Of a stretch of 13,510 nucleotides of DNA, positions 13,184 through 13,510 are shown piece after piece. The notes beneath the pieces were generated by a model. The model was not told the origin of the DNA, did not search any database, and saw only the letters and a program-made list of their open reading frames with translations. The position numbers and the translations under genes were made by a program. Source of the DNA: DATATB01 sp036268995 (GTDB lineage Bacteria > Planctomycetota > Planctomycetia > Pirellulales > PNKZ01). Each line of letters begins with the position of its first letter. The stretch's first letter is position 1. The stretch spans positions 1 through 13,510 of the forward strand of contig DATATB010000164.1 in NCBI GenBank assembly GCA_036268995.1, read 5' to 3'.

Positions 13184-13510
13184 ATGCACGTCTACTGGGG
13201 AATTTTTCTTTTGGCTTTCGATATGCTGGCGCTACAAGTCGCGCTGAGCCGATTGCTCAGCGTGACTTCGTGGTATCACCTGGCGTTTTTCGCCATCGCG
13301 ATCGCCATGCTGGGAATGACGGCCGGCGCAACCCGGGTCTATCTTGATCCCGACCGGTTTTCGCCGGCGAAGAACGCTACGAATTTGGCCGAAGCCTGTT
13401 TGTGGCAGGCTTGGTCGATACCCTTGTCGTTGATCGTGCTTTGCCTGACGCCGCTGGTGTTCGTGCAAAACATCATGTTCTTTCTGGCGCTGCTGGTGAT
13501 TGCGTCCGCG
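13184..13510 (+). CDS. Polytopic membrane protein, spermidine-synthase-like type (5' part, runs off the window)
   Basis: An open frame of 109 codons continues past the right edge. The product begins MHVYWGIFLLAFDMLALQVA, with three strongly hydrophobic segments at about residues 4-22, 32-51 and 78-108. RLLSVTSWYHLAFFAIAIAM next to LGMTAGA matches my recollection of the N-terminus of large bacterial membrane proteins whose C-terminal half resembles spermidine synthase (SpeE-like, SAM-binding). The diagnostic domain lies outside the window, so the assignment is tentative. The start is well supported: GGAG lies 5 bases before the ATG, and an in-frame TGA at 13145 closes the frame upstream with no other ATG between. 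It follows the mscS-like gene by 117 bp, and co-transcription is possible. Confidence 0.75.
   Translation, partial: MHVYWGIFLLAFDMLALQVALSRLLSVTSWYHLAFFAIAIAMLGMTAGATRVYLDPDRFSPAKNATNLAEACLWQAWSIPLSLIVLCLTPLVFVQNIMFFLALLVIASA

Noticed and set aside
12502..13347. Open frame of 281 codons on the plus strand
   Set aside because: It overlaps the MscS-like gene in another frame and the start of the last gene. It shows no membrane or domain pattern, whereas the overlapped genes have strong motifs and ribosome-binding sites.

Overview
The window looks like chromosomal DNA from a planctomycete, probably of the Pirellulales type. The evidence is lineage-typical gene families: a PSCyt1/DUF1549/DUF1553 cytochrome-like protein next to a Tat-exported DUF1501 protein, and a large repeat protein with an N-terminal LESRTML motif of the planctomycete 'LEPRLL' kind. 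The DNA is also visibly GC-rich. No rRNA, tRNA, transposase, integrase or CRISPR array was seen.

Layout. Positions 1-291 hold no gene, only an 18-bp perfect palindrome just past the first gene. On the minus strand, a ROK-family repressor (about 2694 to 1525) is followed after about 60 bp by a secreted galactose mutarotase (1461 to 292), most likely one operon. Divergent from it on the plus strand are the PSCyt1/DUF1549/DUF1553 gene (2949-6605) and, 28 bp later, the DUF1501 gene (6634-8133). Between the two operons lie face-to-face sigma70-like promoters with a 25-bp A/T-rich inverted repeat overlapping one -35 box and ending next to the other. It is a candidate ROK operator.

A 42-bp convergent gap with a GC hairpin separates DUF1501 from a 1300-residue, cysteine-free repeat protein on the minus strand (12078-8176). 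It is built of eight modules of about 131 residues, three of them nearly identical at DNA level. It is probably an exported beta-helix adhesin or matrix protein. Its roughly 210-nt predicted leader contains a promoter, a terminator-like hairpin with a U-run, and an overlapping alternative hairpin, which is attenuator-like. The window closes on the plus strand with a short MscS-type channel (12539-13066) and the first 109 codons of a multi-membrane-spanning protein resembling planctomycete spermidine-synthase-like membrane proteins (13184 to the edge).

How the genes may work together (inference). The ROK regulator, the exported mutarotase, and a c-type cytochrome-like protein carrying two sugar-binding-like concanavalin modules suggest a periplasmic carbohydrate-oxidation function under sugar control. 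The adhesin and the mechanosensitive channel appear to be independent units.
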